Part shown: positions 1 through 9,283 of the stretch, in pieces | How the letters are laid out: each line of letters starts with the position of its first letter | Numbering within the stretch: position 1 is the stretch's first letter | Notes under the pieces: model-generated | Database searches by the model: none | Seen by the model: only the letters and a program-made list of their open reading frames with translations | What the model was told of the DNA's origin: nothing | Made by a program: the position numbers and the translations under genes | DNA from: CAYPHY01 sp964410625 | GTDB taxonomy: Bacteria; Chloroflexota; Anaerolineae; Promineifilales; Promineifilaceae | Length of the DNA: 64,000 bases | Reading direction: 5' to 3' | NCBI GenBank assembly: GCA_964410625.1 | Contig: CAYPHY010000011.1 | Coordinates: 1 to 64,000 of the forward strand

Positions 1-6
1 AAGGAG
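1..6 (+). promoter_or_regulatory. Shine-Dalgarno site of the beta-helix gene
   Basis: AAGGAG lies six bases upstream of the ATG at 13, which fixes that start. The promoter must lie outside the window. Confidence 0.7.
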
Positions 7-12
7 AATATC

Positions 13-2457
13 ATGCCAGACACTCACCGACCCCACGAAGCCAGCCAGCGTCCACCTGGTGCCCAAGCGGCGCGGGCGGCCGTCATGTTGCAAAAGCAAT
101 GGCTGCAACGGCAGTTGCTCCAACGTCACCCCCGCCTCTGGTCTCGCTTTTTAGCGATTTATGCTCAGCTACAACGCCTGCCACGTCGCTGGCGACGACG
201 GCTGGTTCGCAAAGCGGCCGCCGTCAAGCTGGCGACCACCCTCGCCGGAGTCGCCTTGTTGTTGTCGCTCCATCACACGCCAGCACGAGCGTTGGAGATC
301 ACCGTAGATGATGGCTTTGTGATCGTGGATGATAGTGATGACAAGTGTTCACTCCGCGAGGCGATTATCAATGCCAACGAGGGGGGGATGATCCATAACG
401 ATTGCGACCCTGGTTCGCCTTATGCCGATACGATCACGCTGCCCCCCAATGGCACCTTCACCCTCACCGACATCCATGGTGATTACTACGACTCTGATAC
501 CGGTCTGCCATTGATCACCAGCGAGATCACCATTGAAGGCAACGGGGCAACCATAAAACGGGATGCCGTCGCCGGATTTCGCCTGTTGGCCGTTGGCAGC
601 GGGGGTAAGCTGACGATCAAGGACACCACGCTCAGCGGCGGCCGTTCAGACGACCACGGCGGGGCCATCTTTAACTACAGTGGCGATGTGACCATCAGCA
701 ACAGCACCTTTAGTGGTAATAATGCAGACGATAGTGGTGGCGCGATTTATAACAACGATGAGATGACTGTCTACAACAGCACCTTTAGCGGCAATGGGGC
801 CTTTGATGGTGGCGCGATTTATAACCAGGCTCAGCTGACCATCTACAACAGCATCTTCAACGGCAATATGGGCGAACGCGATGGTGGCGCGATTTATAAC
901 GACGGTGGGCTGATGATCTACAACAGCAGCTTCAGCAGTAATCGTGGGTACGATGCTGGCGCGATTTATAACAACGATGAGTTGACCATCCACAACAGCA
1001 CCTTCAGTGACAATTATGCAGGCGATTTTAGCGAGGCCGAGGGCGATGGCGGCGCGATTTTAAACGACGCCAGTCTGAGCATCTACAACAGCACCTTCAG
1101 CGGCAATACGGCCTATGACAGGGGCGGCGCGATCTTCAACTGGGAGGATACGATAATCAGCAATAGCACATTCCGCGGCAATACGACCAATAATAGCGAT
1201 GGTGGTGCGATCGAAAACAACGGGCAGCTGACCATCGGCCGCATCCTGGTTAGCGGCAATTCGGCCTATAGCGATGGTGATGAAATCTCTAATGCCGGCA
1301 GCATCACCAACAACGGCTATAACCTCTTTGGTCATGACGGTATCACGATTGACGCTGCGTTATATGGTTTCACACCTGACCCCACCGATATCATCGCGAC
1401 CAACGGCGGCGAGAATGAGGCCATATTGGATAACATTCTGGCGAAAAACCTGGATGAAAATGGGGGGCCACAAACAGGCGCGCCGGGGTCGGCGCAGCAG
1501 ATAAAGACTCTCGCTCTGAAGGAGAACAGCCCGGCCATTGACGCCGCACCAAGCGCCGCGTGCGAGGATCAGCCGGTCAATGGCCGCGACCAGCGCGGCT
1601 ACCTGCGTAATGCAGATGGCGACAACAACGACCCCGGCGGAACTCATGAGTGCGACATTGGCGCGTTTGAATACAACTCCGCTCCGGCGCAGGATGTCTA
1701 TATGACGGCCGCTGGCCCCGGCGTCACCGATGATGGCGTCGCTTTCGGTAAGGAGGATATTCTCTTCTGGAATGGCCTGGAATGGTCGAACTTCTTCGAC
1801 GGTACGGCGCACGGCCTGACCACGAAGCATGATTTGAACGCGATTCATGTCAACGCGGCCGACGATATTTATCTCTCCTTCTTCCAGAACAAGATTAAGA
1901 CGGCCGGGGTGGGCAATGTCTTTGGTCACGACATTCTCCATTACGATGGCAGCAACTTCAGCCTCTTCTTCGACGGCTCTGATGTCGGGCTGACCACCAC
2001 GGCCGAAAAAATAGATGCGCTGCACATTCTTGATGGTGATGTAGATTTGCCGGGCGGTGGAAGCTGCAACGCCTACCTGCTGATTAGCACCCTCGGCACA
2101 GGCAAAGTCCCTGCCTCCGGTGGCGGCAACATCAAGTTCCAGGGCGAGGACATCCTCGGCTTCTGCCTGACCAACTCCGGCGCGAATACGGCCGGCTTCT
2201 GGCATATGGTCTTGGACGGCTCGGCCGAAGGGATGCCAAAGAACAGCACCGATAGCATCAGCGCCACCGATGACGGGTCGGTGATCTTCCTAACGACCAA
2301 GGCTCTATTTAACGTGGACAGCGCCAGCGGCGACCATTCGATGGTTTATGCCTTTAACACAAGCACTGGTGATTTTAGCGGCCCGCTCTTCAGCGCACCA
2401 GAAAATGGGCTAGACAAGAAAGTAGATGGTCTGCATGTTGCGGGAAACATCCCGTAG
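13..2457 (+). CDS. secreted CSLREA-type right-handed beta-helix protein
   Basis: Likely exported surface or extracellular protein of unknown ligand. Residues 1-70 are an unusually long, arginine-rich N-terminus (RRWRRR just before the core), followed by a hydrophobic segment at about 72-90 ending in ARA, a plausible signal-peptidase site. CSLREAI at about residue 113 is the hallmark of the CSLREA N-terminal domain family. Residues about 205-410 hold eight or more repeats of the form GGAIYN...LTIYNSTFSGN, typical of polymorphic-outer-membrane-protein-like beta-helices. The C-terminal part (about 580-814) has two diverged copies of a DIL-W/Y-G...FFDG module. Seen: signal, CSLREA and repeats. 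Inferred: adhesion or another surface role. It stands alone, followed by a word hairpin before moxR. Confidence 0.8.
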   Translation: MPDTHRPHEASQRPPGAQAARAAVMLQKQWLQRQLLQRHPRLWSRFLAIYAQLQRLPRRWRRRLVRKAAAVKLATTLAGVALLLSLHHTPARALEITVDDGFVIVDDSDDKCSLREAIINANEGGMIHNDCDPGSPYADTITLPPNGTFTLTDIHGDYYDSDTGLPLITSEITIEGNGATIKRDAVAGFRLLAVGSGGKLTIKDTTLSGGRSDDHGGAIFNYSGDVTISNSTFSGNNADDSGGAIYNNDEMTVYNSTFSGNGAFDGGAIYNQAQLTIYNSIFNGNMGERDGGAIYNDGGLMIYNSSFSSNRGYDAGAIYNNDELTIHNSTFSDNYAGDFSEAEGDGGAILNDASLSIYNSTFSGNTAYDRGGAIFNWEDTIISNSTFRGNTTNNSDGGAIENNGQLTIGRILVSGNSAYSDGDEISNAGSITNNGYNLFGHDGITIDAALYGFTPDPTDIIATNGGENEAILDNILAKNLDENGGPQTGAPGSAQQIKTLALKENSPAIDAAPSAACEDQPVNGRDQRGYLRNADGDNNDPGGTHECDIGAFEYNSAPAQDVYMTAAGPGVTDDGVAFGKEDILFWNGLEWSNFFDGTAHGLTTKHDLNAIHVNAADDIYLSFFQNKIKTAGVGNVFGHDILHYDGSNFSLFFDGSDVGLTTTAEKIDALHILDGDVDLPGGGSCNAYLLISTLGTGKVPASGGGNIKFQGEDILGFCLTNSGANTAGFWHMVLDGSAEGMPKNSTDSISATDDGSVIFLTTKALFNVDSASGDHSMVYAFNTSTGDFSGPLFSAPENGLDKKVDGLHVAGNIP

Positions 2458-2474
2458 GAGCATTGCCTTCATTG

Positions 2475-2510
2475 TCAATTGACAATTATCAATTAACAAT
2501 TGTCAATTGA
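2475..2510. repeat. word hairpin, family I (TCAATTGACAATT)
   Basis: Perfect 13-bp arms at 2475-2487 and 2498-2510 built from reiterated CAATT words. No T-run follows, so it is not a typical intrinsic terminator. It is adjacent to a second hairpin at 2515-2554. Confidence 0.75.
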
Positions 2511-2514
2511 AAGG

Positions 2515-2554
2515 GGTGAATGGTTGACGGTTAATTGGCCGTTGACCATTCACC
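2515..2554. repeat. word hairpin, family I (GGTGAATGGTTGACGG)
   Basis: Arms 2515-2530 and 2539-2554 pair almost perfectly. The same words (GGTTAATGGTCAATGG) recur inside the giant gene near 59590-59630. Confidence 0.7.
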
Positions 2555-2586
2555 ATTGACAACTGTTATTCTGGCCGATTTTCGTC

Positions 2587-2592
2587 TATAAT
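2587..2592 (+). promoter_or_regulatory. -10 box (TATAAT) placed for a leaderless moxR mRNA
   Basis: A consensus TATAAT ends seven bases before the GTG start at 2600 and no Shine-Dalgarno lies between them. Transcription would start at or next to the start codon. A TTGACA at 2556-2561 is too far upstream (25 bp) to be its -35 element. Confidence 0.5.
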
Positions 2593-2599
2593 CCGCCTT

Positions 2600-3676
2600 G
2601 TGGATATAACAAAGACTGACCCAACGGTAGTTGGCCCAACGGCCGAAGCGACTGACCAAACCGATACCCAAACCCATACACCCGAAGCCTTTCGCCAGCT
2701 GGCGGCCGCCATCGAAACTGAAATCGCCAAAGTGATTGTCGGCCAGCAAGACGTAGTGCGCCATGTCTTGCTCGGCATCCTCGCCGGAGGCCATGTGCTG
2801 CTCGAAGGCGTTCCTGGCCTGGGCAAAACGATGCTCGTCCGCACCCTCGGCCAGGTGTTGCACCTCAGCTTCAGCCGCGTGCAATTCACCCCCGACCTGA
2901 TGCCCGCCGACATCACCGGCACGGAGATCATGGAAGAGCGCGGCGACGGGCTGCGGGCCTTCCGCTTCCAACATGGCCCCATCTTCGCCAACCTTATCCT
3001 CGCCGACGAGATCAACCGCGCTACACCCAAGACTCAATCCGCCCTGCTGGAAGCGATGCAGGAAAAGACCGTCACCGTTGGCAACCAGACCTATCCCCTG
3101 CCCACGCCCTTCTTTGTCCTGGCGACGCAAAACCCCATTGAGCAGGAGGGGACCTATCCGCTACCGGAGGCACAACTCGACCGCTTCCTGTTCAAGGTCA
3201 ACGTCCCTTTTCCCTCCCCTGGCGATTTGGGCGAAATCCTCGCTCGCACCACCGGCAAAGAAGTACCCGTTGCCACCGCTATCGCCTCGGCCGCCGATCT
3301 GCTCGCCATGCAACAACTGGCACGGGAAATCCCCATCCCCAGCCACGTCAGCGAGTATGTCGGCCGCCTGCTCATCGCCACCCACCCCAATAACGGCACA
3401 CTGCCCAACGGTCGCGCCGCCACCAACGGCTCGGAACTGGTCAACCGCTATGTGCGCTACGGCTCCAGCCCTCGCGGCGGCCAGGCAATGGTGCTGGGAG
3501 CTAAGGTGCGGGCATTACTCGACGGCCGTTACAACGTCAGCTATCAAGATGTCGCCGCCGTCGCCCCCGCCGCCCTGCGCCACCGGCTGATCCTCAACTT
3601 TGAAGGGCAGGCGGAAGGCGTGACGGCCGATCAGATTATCAACGACCTGCTGGAGCGAATCCCCCAAGATGGCTGA
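2600..3676 (+). CDS. MoxR-family AAA+ ATPase
   Basis: Cytoplasmic chaperone-like ATPase of the MoxR branch, which as a family works with VWA-domain partners to mature or insert cofactors in client proteins. Walker A GVPGLGKTML is at about residues 70-79, Walker B LILADEIN at about 133-140, then sensor-1 LATQNPIEQEGTYPLPEAQL and the AAA lid domain. 358 aa is normal for the family. The GTG start at 2600 has no Shine-Dalgarno but a TATAAT just upstream, so a leaderless mRNA is likely. It is the first gene of an operon whose other members (DUF58 and a BatA-like VWA membrane protein) are the usual MoxR partners. Confidence 0.92.
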   Translation: MDITKTDPTVVGPTAEATDQTDTQTHTPEAFRQLAAAIETEIAKVIVGQQDVVRHVLLGILAGGHVLLEGVPGLGKTMLVRTLGQVLHLSFSRVQFTPDLMPADITGTEIMEERGDGLRAFRFQHGPIFANLILADEINRATPKTQSALLEAMQEKTVTVGNQTYPLPTPFFVLATQNPIEQEGTYPLPEAQLDRFLFKVNVPFPSPGDLGEILARTTGKEVPVATAIASAADLLAMQQLAREIPIPSHVSEYVGRLLIATHPNNGTLPNGRAATNGSELVNRYVRYGSSPRGGQAMVLGAKVRALLDGRYNVSYQDVAAVAPAALRHRLILNFEGQAEGVTADQIINDLLERIPQDG

Positions 3677-4328
3677 TCAAACCACCCAAACCAACCTCCC
3701 GCTCTCGCCAGATACGCCGATGTTGCCACCCGCGCTAGAGGCCGCCGGAAATTCGCTGCTGGCTGTGATGAGCGCACCCAGCCCGGCCGTCTTGCGCCAG
3801 CTACAAGGCGACCTGCTCCAGACCGGGCTTTCCCTGCGGCCAGAAACCTGGCAACTGCTGTCTGACTTCTATGAATACCTCGTCGCCCTGCGCAGCCGCG
3901 CCACCGCCCGCGAATATAGCCATCTCGCTTCCCTACTCGATGTGGGCGCAGTGGGGACCGTCGCCCTACAACATGTGGTCAATGCACACGGTGAGGAACA
4001 CTTTTGGCAAACGCTCTTGCTCAATGTCCTCGGCGAAGGGTTGATGATCGCCGCCGCCCGGCAATATGTGAAGGCGTGGGAAGGAGAGATGAGTGCCGTC
4101 CACGAACAAGCGGCCTGGAAAGCAGAACAAGCCTTCTGGCGCGTCTCCCAGGCATTACGGCCGCAACTAGACGCGGCCGAACGCCGCCAACACCTCGACC
4201 AACTCTTCGCCCCCCTCCATAGCAGCGAAGTCCACAACACCTTCCGCGCCATCCTGCTCATTCGCTTCTTCCAGGTGTTGCTCCTGGCGCATCTGCACCT
4301 TGACCTGCGGGAGGACGGTAATCGGTGA
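3669..4328 (+). CDS. unknown protein of the MoxR operon
   Basis: 219 aa, family not recognised. The sequence is largely helical in appearance, rich in Leu, Ala and Gln, with no signal peptide or membrane segment. The ATG overlaps the end of moxR by 8 nt, so translation is probably coupled and the product may act with the MoxR ATPase. The final residues (DGNR) and the TGA stop lie in the family A word hairpin that starts about 4317, so the original C-terminus may have differed. The operon position suggests an accessory role, but no function can be read from the sequence. Confidence 0.75.
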   Translation: MADQTTQTNLPLSPDTPMLPPALEAAGNSLLAVMSAPSPAVLRQLQGDLLQTGLSLRPETWQLLSDFYEYLVALRSRATAREYSHLASLLDVGAVGTVALQHVVNAHGEEHFWQTLLLNVLGEGLMIAAARQYVKAWEGEMSAVHEQAAWKAEQAFWRVSQALRPQLDAAERRQHLDQLFAPLHSSEVHNTFRAILLIRFFQVLLLAHLHLDLREDGNR

Positions 4329-4411
4329 TCGGTCATCAGTAATCGGTAAGCAGTGAGCCGTAAGTCATCAATATACCGATTACCGCTTACTGTTCACCGC
4401 TCACCGCCCAC
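4317..4411. repeat. word hairpin, family A (GGTAATCGGTAAGCAG)
   Basis: Left arm words are variants of AATCGGTGATCGGT and CAGTAATCGGTAAGCAGTG. The right arm after about 4374 holds the complements (CCGATTACCGCTTACTG and CACCGCTCACC). It lies inside the moxR operon and provides the stop codon of the preceding gene. Confidence 0.75.
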
Positions 4412-4417
4412 TCCATT

Positions 4418-5338
4418 ATGCACCTCTTCGACACCCCCACCCTCGCCCGCCTCGAACGCCTTGCGCTAGCGGCCGATCAGGTGCGCGTGGGCGTGATGAA
4501 GGGCGACCGTCGCAGTCGCAAGCGTGGTAGCTCCATCGAATTTGCCGACTATCGCAACTATAGCCAGGGCGACGACCTGCGGCGGCTCGATTGGAACGTC
4601 TACGCCCGGCTGGAACGCCCCTTTATTAAACTGCTTGAGGAAGAGGAAGACCTTGCTGTCCATATTCTAATAGACAGCAGCGCCAGCATGGACTGGCCGC
4701 CGGAGGAGGAGGAGACAAACAAGCTGCGCTATGCCCTCCGGCTGGCGGCCGCCCTGGGCTACATCGCCCTCGCCAGCGGCGACTTGCTCAACGTCACGCT
4801 GTTGCAACAAACGGCCGAAGGCAACCGCCAGTGGGGACCTTTGCGTGGTCACCACCAAAGCCTGAACCTCTTCCAATTCCTCGACGCCTTCGGGCAGCAA
4901 GCGCTCGGCCGCCCGCCAACGGCCGCCGGGACAACCAACCTCAACCGCTCCCTGCGTCAATACGCCCAACGCGCCCGCCGCCCCGGCCTTTTGTTGCTAA
5001 TCAGCGACCTGCTTTCCCCCAAAGGCCACAGCGATGGGCTGGCGGCAATTCAGGGACGCGGCTATGAAACCAGCCTGATCCATCTGCTCAGCCCTGATGA
5101 GGCCGAACCAGCCCTGGTTGGCGACCTGGCCTTGTTGGATGTGGAGACGGGAGAAACGGCCGAGCTAACCCTTGACCCCTCAACAATAAGCATCTACCGC
5201 CAAAGAGTGCAAAGCTGGCAAGCCGCCATCGCCGAAGAGTGCAACCGCCGCCAAATCCACTATGTACCGGTGCTAACCAGCACCCCCTGGGACACCCTCG
5301 TCCTCCAAACCCTACGCCAAAAAGGCATCCTCGGCTAA
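4418..5338 (+). CDS. DUF58 domain protein (VWA-like MoxR partner)
   Basis: 306 aa, cytoplasmic. The DUF58 signature is clear: YSQGDDLRRLDWNVYARLER at about residues 48-67, then a VWA-like strand with the metal-site motif DSSASMDW at about 86-93. The DUF58 family is normally encoded beside MoxR and BatA-type proteins, as here, and is thought to act as the VWA partner of the ATPase. There is no membrane segment, unlike the longer DUF58 proteins with N-terminal TMs. The start at 4418 follows the family A hairpin directly and no Shine-Dalgarno is visible. Confidence 0.88.
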   Translation: MHLFDTPTLARLERLALAADQVRVGVMKGDRRSRKRGSSIEFADYRNYSQGDDLRRLDWNVYARLERPFIKLLEEEEDLAVHILIDSSASMDWPPEEEETNKLRYALRLAAALGYIALASGDLLNVTLLQQTAEGNRQWGPLRGHHQSLNLFQFLDAFGQQALGRPPTAAGTTNLNRSLRQYAQRARRPGLLLLISDLLSPKGHSDGLAAIQGRGYETSLIHLLSPDEAEPALVGDLALLDVETGETAELTLDPSTISIYRQRVQSWQAAIAEECNRRQIHYVPVLTSTPWDTLVLQTLRQKGILG

Positions 5339-5362
5339 CCACTCACCATAACCGTTCACCAA

Positions 5363-7297
5363 ATGCTAACCCCCGCCTTCCTCCTCCTTAGCCTGCTGGC
5401 GTTGCCGATCATACTCCTCTACATGCTGCGCTTGCGCCGCCGGCGCGTCACCGTCAGCAGCACCCTCCTCTGGCGGCAACTGCTACGCGACCGCGAGGCC
5501 AATGCCCCCTGGCAAAAGCTACGCCGCAACCTGCTGCTCTTCCTCCAACTGGCTATCCTCGCCCTGCTGGTCTTCGCCCTCGCCCGTCCCTATCTCCCAG
5601 TTCCCACCATCGCCGGAGGCAACAGCATTGTTTTGCTCGACGCTTCCGCTTCTATGCAAGCAGTAGACGGTGACGATGAGGGGGCAACGGCCGCCCCCAC
5701 CACCCGCTTCGCCGCCGCACAAGCCGAAATCCTGCAACAGATCAACGGGCTGGGCGGCAACGACCGCATGACGCTGGTGCAGGTCGGCCGCGTCCCCACC
5801 GTCCTCGCCTCCGCCACCAACGACCGCGACTTGCTACGCCAGGCATTGGCCACCGCCCAACCAGAAGCGGGCGCGGCCGATTGGCGGGCTGCCTTCGCCC
5901 TTGCTGCCGGGGCCGTGCAAGGCTATCGCGATGGGCAAGTGATCGTTGTCTCCGACGGCGGCCTACCCGCCGACCTACCGCCGCTCCCCGCCGCACTACA
6001 CTACATCCCCGTCGGCCGCGTCGCCGCCAACTTAGCTATCAGCACGCTGGCTACACGCAACACAACTGATGGCAGCGTCCTACTTGCCCAGGCGACCAAT
6101 TACGGAGCAACGACCGCCAACGCCTTATTCAGCCTGACCGTTGACGGCACCCTGTTTGATTCGCGCCGCATCACCCTACCGGCGGCCGAGTCCGTCAGTA
6201 TCACCTGGGAGTTACCTCCTTCGGCGGCCGAGATTGTCGGCGAACTGCAACCCAACGATCCAGCCCAAGACCAACTCCCGCTCGACAATCGCGCCTTTGC
6301 CGTCAACGAGGGCGGTGCAGCCACCCGCGCCCTGTTGATTACCGAGGGCAACCTCTTTTTAGAGAAGCTTTTCGCCATCCTCCCCGGCGTCGAAGCATAT
6401 AAAACAGCACCAAATAGCACCGAAGCGGCCGATCCCGACTACGATCTGCTTATCTATGACAGCGTGCCCTTGCCGGAAACGCCGCCACCACACGCGCTGC
6501 TGATTATCAACCCGCAACCGGCGGCCGACCCTGGCACGGCCGAGACTCCCTGGCTGCCCATCACCGGCACCTTCACCAACACCCTTGCCGTGCGCCTGAC
6601 CGACACTCCTCTGCTACAATTTGTAGACTGGCGCAATATTACCATCCAGCAAGCACAACAGGTGGAAGCACCTTGGGCAGAGCCGCTGATTGCCGCAGAA
6701 GAAGGCCCACTGCTGCTGACCGGCGAACGAAACGGCCGCCGCATCGCCATCTTCACCTTCGACCTACAACAGTCCAACCTGCCCTTGCAAATTGCCTTTC
6801 CGGTGATCATGGCTAATATTGTGGACTGGCTCAGCCCTGGACAGGTATTGGCCCCAGGTAGCGCCGAAAATGGCAGCCTGGTTCCCGGCGAAGCGATGGA
6901 AATCCTTCCCAGCGCAAGCACAACCGCCCTGTCTGTGATCAAACCCGATGGTACAATCTGGCGGACGGAATTAGCAGCCGACGACCAGGACAACCAACCG
7001 CTGCTATTCGGCGAAACGGCCGCCCCCGGTATCTATCAGGTGCAGGTCGCAGATGCAACCGGGGTAAGAGAAGCAGGACGCTTTGCCGTCAACCTCTTCG
7101 ACCCCGGCGAAAGCCAAATCCGTCCTGCGCCATCAATCCAGGCGGGGACGGAAACGGTGGGCGATGAGGCTGATTCCGAAACCGCAGGACAAGAGGAGCT
7201 ATGGCCCTGGCTGGCCTTGCTGGCTTTCCTCGTCTTGCTAATTGAGTGGTGGGTGTTCCATCGCGGCGTGCGATGGCCGAGCCTGAAATTGCCATGA
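5363..7297 (+). CDS. BatA-like VWA-domain membrane protein
   Basis: 644 aa. The N-terminal BatA-type module has one TM at residues 3-20, the basic LRLRRRRVTVSSTLLW loop and a second TM at about 55-75 (LLLFLQLAILALLVFALARP). A VWA domain follows with MIDAS motif DASASM at about 93-98. The middle region is beta-rich and probably extracytoplasmic, and a C-terminal TM (WLALLAFLVLLIEWWVF) is at about 612-630. It would present a metal-binding adhesion domain at the membrane for the MoxR system. The stop codon overlaps the next gene's ATG (ATGA at 7294-7297), indicating coupling. Confidence 0.85.
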   Translation: MLTPAFLLLSLLALPIILLYMLRLRRRRVTVSSTLLWRQLLRDREANAPWQKLRRNLLLFLQLAILALLVFALARPYLPVPTIAGGNSIVLLDASASMQAVDGDDEGATAAPTTRFAAAQAEILQQINGLGGNDRMTLVQVGRVPTVLASATNDRDLLRQALATAQPEAGAADWRAAFALAAGAVQGYRDGQVIVVSDGGLPADLPPLPAALHYIPVGRVAANLAISTLATRNTTDGSVLLAQATNYGATTANALFSLTVDGTLFDSRRITLPAAESVSITWELPPSAAEIVGELQPNDPAQDQLPLDNRAFAVNEGGAATRALLITEGNLFLEKLFAILPGVEAYKTAPNSTEAADPDYDLLIYDSVPLPETPPPHALLIINPQPAADPGTAETPWLPITGTFTNTLAVRLTDTPLLQFVDWRNITIQQAQQVEAPWAEPLIAAEEGPLLLTGERNGRRIAIFTFDLQQSNLPLQIAFPVIMANIVDWLSPGQVLAPGSAENGSLVPGEAMEILPSASTTALSVIKPDGTIWRTELAADDQDNQPLLFGETAAPGIYQVQVADATGVREAGRFAVNLFDPGESQIRPAPSIQAGTETVGDEADSETAGQEELWPWLALLAFLVLLIEWWVFHRGVRWPSLKLP

Positions 7298-8214
7298 ATG
7301 AGCAGTATCGCTGCAACACACAACGGACGCGCCTATTGGGCCTTCTCGCCCTGTTGGGTCTGTTGTCGTCGGCCGTCGCCTGCGCCATTACCGGGCAAAC
7401 ACGGCCGTTGCTGCCCATTCTCCCCAGCCCCACCGCCTTACCGAACATCGTGGATAGCGAAGCGATTGAACTCACCTTTGCAGAACTCAACGCCGATCCC
7501 AGCGCCTATCGCGATCAGCGTCTCCGCGTCACTGGCTCCTTCGTCCCCCAGGAACCGGAGGAATGCCCGCGAAACGCCAACTATACCGGCCCGGACATTC
7601 GCTGGGCATTGATCAACGACAATCTGCAAATGGACGCACGGGGCTTTGAGCGGCTCGTTCCACTCATTGATCCGGGGCAGACGATGACCGTCGAGGGTAT
7701 CTGGCGACTGTACCAGGGGCCGCTTGGCTGCGGCAAAGAGCCAGAGCGAGGAACCGCCTGGTATCTGGAAACAACGCGCATCGTTGAGCCATCCACATTT
7801 CTCATCGTTGGCGAACCCGGCATTCTCGTCACCCCGACGCCAGCGGGTGAAGATGGAACGGCCGAACCTGAACCGACGGCCACCGGAGACGAGAGCGCTA
7901 CCCCTGCTTTGCTTACGCCTGATGGGACGCTCGCCACCCCAACTATTGGCATACCGCCTGGCGGCCAACCGGCCACCCCCACCAGAACGCCACTGCCCAC
8001 ACCGACAACCAGCGGCGAAACGGCCGTCCCTGCCCCCACTGATGAAGACACCACACCGGAGACGCCATCCACGCCGATAACCGGGACGCCCCCGGCCGGA
8101 ACACCAACCATCACCTATACCGCCGAACCACCAGGGGTCGTGACCAGCACCCCCGGCGGCTATCCAGGGCAACCATCGCCAACACCGCAACCAACCACAA
8201 ATCCTTACCCATAA
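7294..8214 (+). CDS. putative lipoprotein with Pro/Thr-rich tail
   Basis: 306 aa from the ATG at 7294, which overlaps the VWA gene's stop (ATGA). A longer reading frame reaches back to a GTG at 7246 but is less likely because it would bury the signal sequence. Residues 12-29 are hydrophobic and end in AVAC (Cys30), a weak lipobox, so the mature protein is probably lipid-anchored. Residues about 60-160 form a compact domain (AYRDQRLRVTGSF...MTVEGIWRLYQGP) with an OB-fold-like strand pattern, an inference only. Residues about 180-306 are low-complexity Pro/Thr/Gly linker. Last gene of the moxR operon; function unknown. Confidence 0.72.
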   Translation: MNEQYRCNTQRTRLLGLLALLGLLSSAVACAITGQTRPLLPILPSPTALPNIVDSEAIELTFAELNADPSAYRDQRLRVTGSFVPQEPEECPRNANYTGPDIRWALINDNLQMDARGFERLVPLIDPGQTMTVEGIWRLYQGPLGCGKEPERGTAWYLETTRIVEPSTFLIVGEPGILVTPTPAGEDGTAEPEPTATGDESATPALLTPDGTLATPTIGIPPGGQPATPTRTPLPTPTTSGETAVPAPTDEDTTPETPSTPITGTPPAGTPTITYTAEPPGVVTSTPGGYPGQPSPTPQPTTNPYP

Positions 8215-8237
8215 CCCATAGTCCAAAGTCAGTCAAT

Positions 8238-9110
8238 ATGAATGTCTTAAAGTTTGTCAGCACCACTCGGCCGCCCGCTATCCCCAACGTCGCTCCGCTT
8301 AGCCTCTGGTTTATCTTTCGCGGCTATGATCTGCTCGTTCAGGCGAACGAACAAACGCAGTCCTCGGTCCTCCGCTTCGCTTCAGCGGCCGAGCTGGGTC
8401 TGCCGCTTTGCCGCGAACTGTACCTCGGCTATCTAACGGCCGAAGATTCCAACACCCCCATCGTCCATTGCTACGTGGCCGAAGTGGAAGTGGAAACGGA
8501 ACCGCCGCCAGGCATGGCTTTTGAAGGCTTGCGTGGCTTATACGGCCGTCTCGATGACCAATCATTTTGGCTGGCCGCTCGCGCCGTGCAAATTGTAGAT
8601 TGGGACCGCACCCATCAATTTTGCGGCCGTTGCGCCACCCCCACCCACCATCAGCCCGAAGAACGGGCTAAGAAATGCCCCAACTGCGGCTTGACCAGTT
8701 ATCCCCGCCTCGCTCCGGCGATCATCGTCCGTGTCGAGCGCACCGCGCCAGACGGCCGCCGCCAAATCCTCCTCGCCCGTAACCACCGTTTCCGGCCCGG
8801 TTATTACAGCGTGTTGGCCGGTTTTGTCGAGCCGGGCGAGACGCTGGAGGAGTGTGTGCAACGTGAGATATACGAGGAAACCAGCATCCTCGTCCACAAC
8901 ATCCGCTATTTCGGCAGCCAACCCTGGCCCTTTCCCCACTCGCTGATGATCGCCTTTGTCGCCGACTATGCCGGGGGTGCGATTCAGGTGGACGGTGTGG
9001 AACTGGATGAAGCAGGCTGGTTCTCGGCCGACAACCTCCCCCACATCCCCCCACCGATCAGCGTCTCTCGCCACCTGATCGACGCCTTCATCGCCGAAAA
9101 CACGCCCTAA
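8238..9110 (+). CDS. nudC: NAD+/NADH diphosphatase (Nudix)
   Basis: Hydrolyses NAD(H) to NMN(H) and AMP in the cytoplasm; in some bacteria it also removes NAD caps from RNA. 290 aa. The zinc ribbon reads FCGRC at about residues 128-132 and CPNC about 16 residues later. The Nudix box GFVEPGETLEECVQREIYEE is at about 195-214 and matches GX5EX7REUXEE. The downstream SQPWPFPHSLM is the signature separating NADH pyrophosphatases from other Nudix enzymes. It follows the moxR operon by only 23 bp and may be cotranscribed with it. No Shine-Dalgarno is obvious. Confidence 0.92.
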   Translation: MNVLKFVSTTRPPAIPNVAPLSLWFIFRGYDLLVQANEQTQSSVLRFASAAELGLPLCRELYLGYLTAEDSNTPIVHCYVAEVEVETEPPPGMAFEGLRGLYGRLDDQSFWLAARAVQIVDWDRTHQFCGRCATPTHHQPEERAKKCPNCGLTSYPRLAPAIIVRVERTAPDGRRQILLARNHRFRPGYYSVLAGFVEPGETLEECVQREIYEETSILVHNIRYFGSQPWPFPHSLMIAFVADYAGGAIQVDGVELDEAGWFSADNLPHIPPPISVSRHLIDAFIAENTP

Positions 9111-9116
9111 CTTCGT

Positions 9117-9172
9117 AGGGACAAACATCCCTGTTTGTCCATGACAATCCAGAGGATTGTCTCTACCACTTA
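9117..9172. repeat. double small hairpin after nudC
   Basis: GGACAAACA pairs with TGTTTGTCC around ATCCC, followed by GACAATCC...GGATTGTC. This is another word-hairpin type between genes, with no T-run. Confidence 0.6.
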
Positions 9173-9283
9173 TCTTAACGCACTCTGGAAAGAGTTTACC
9201 GAATCCCCGCCTTGCGCTAAAATCTATCCTGTGACCCATTCACCACGCCCAACCCCCATCCAAAAGGAGAAGCACACGTACCC

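Noticed and set aside
650..1240. Regular repeats that could suggest a CRISPR array or tandem satellite
   Set aside because: They are in-frame beta-helix repeats (GGAIYN...) in coding sequence with variable units and no spacer structure.
1360..2205. 281-codon minus-strand open frame opposite the beta-helix gene
   Set aside because: Shadow frame: no family resemblance, no ribosome binding site, and the plus strand has a clear domain structure and start.
7246..7293. GTG 7246 as start of the lipoprotein
   Set aside because: It would place 16 extra residues before the signal peptide and overlap the VWA gene by 52 nt; ATG 7294 gives a typical ATGA coupling.
7438..8226. 262-codon minus-strand frame over the lipoprotein gene
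   Set aside because: Low-complexity Trp/Gly/Arg-rich shadow of the Pro/Thr-rich tail.
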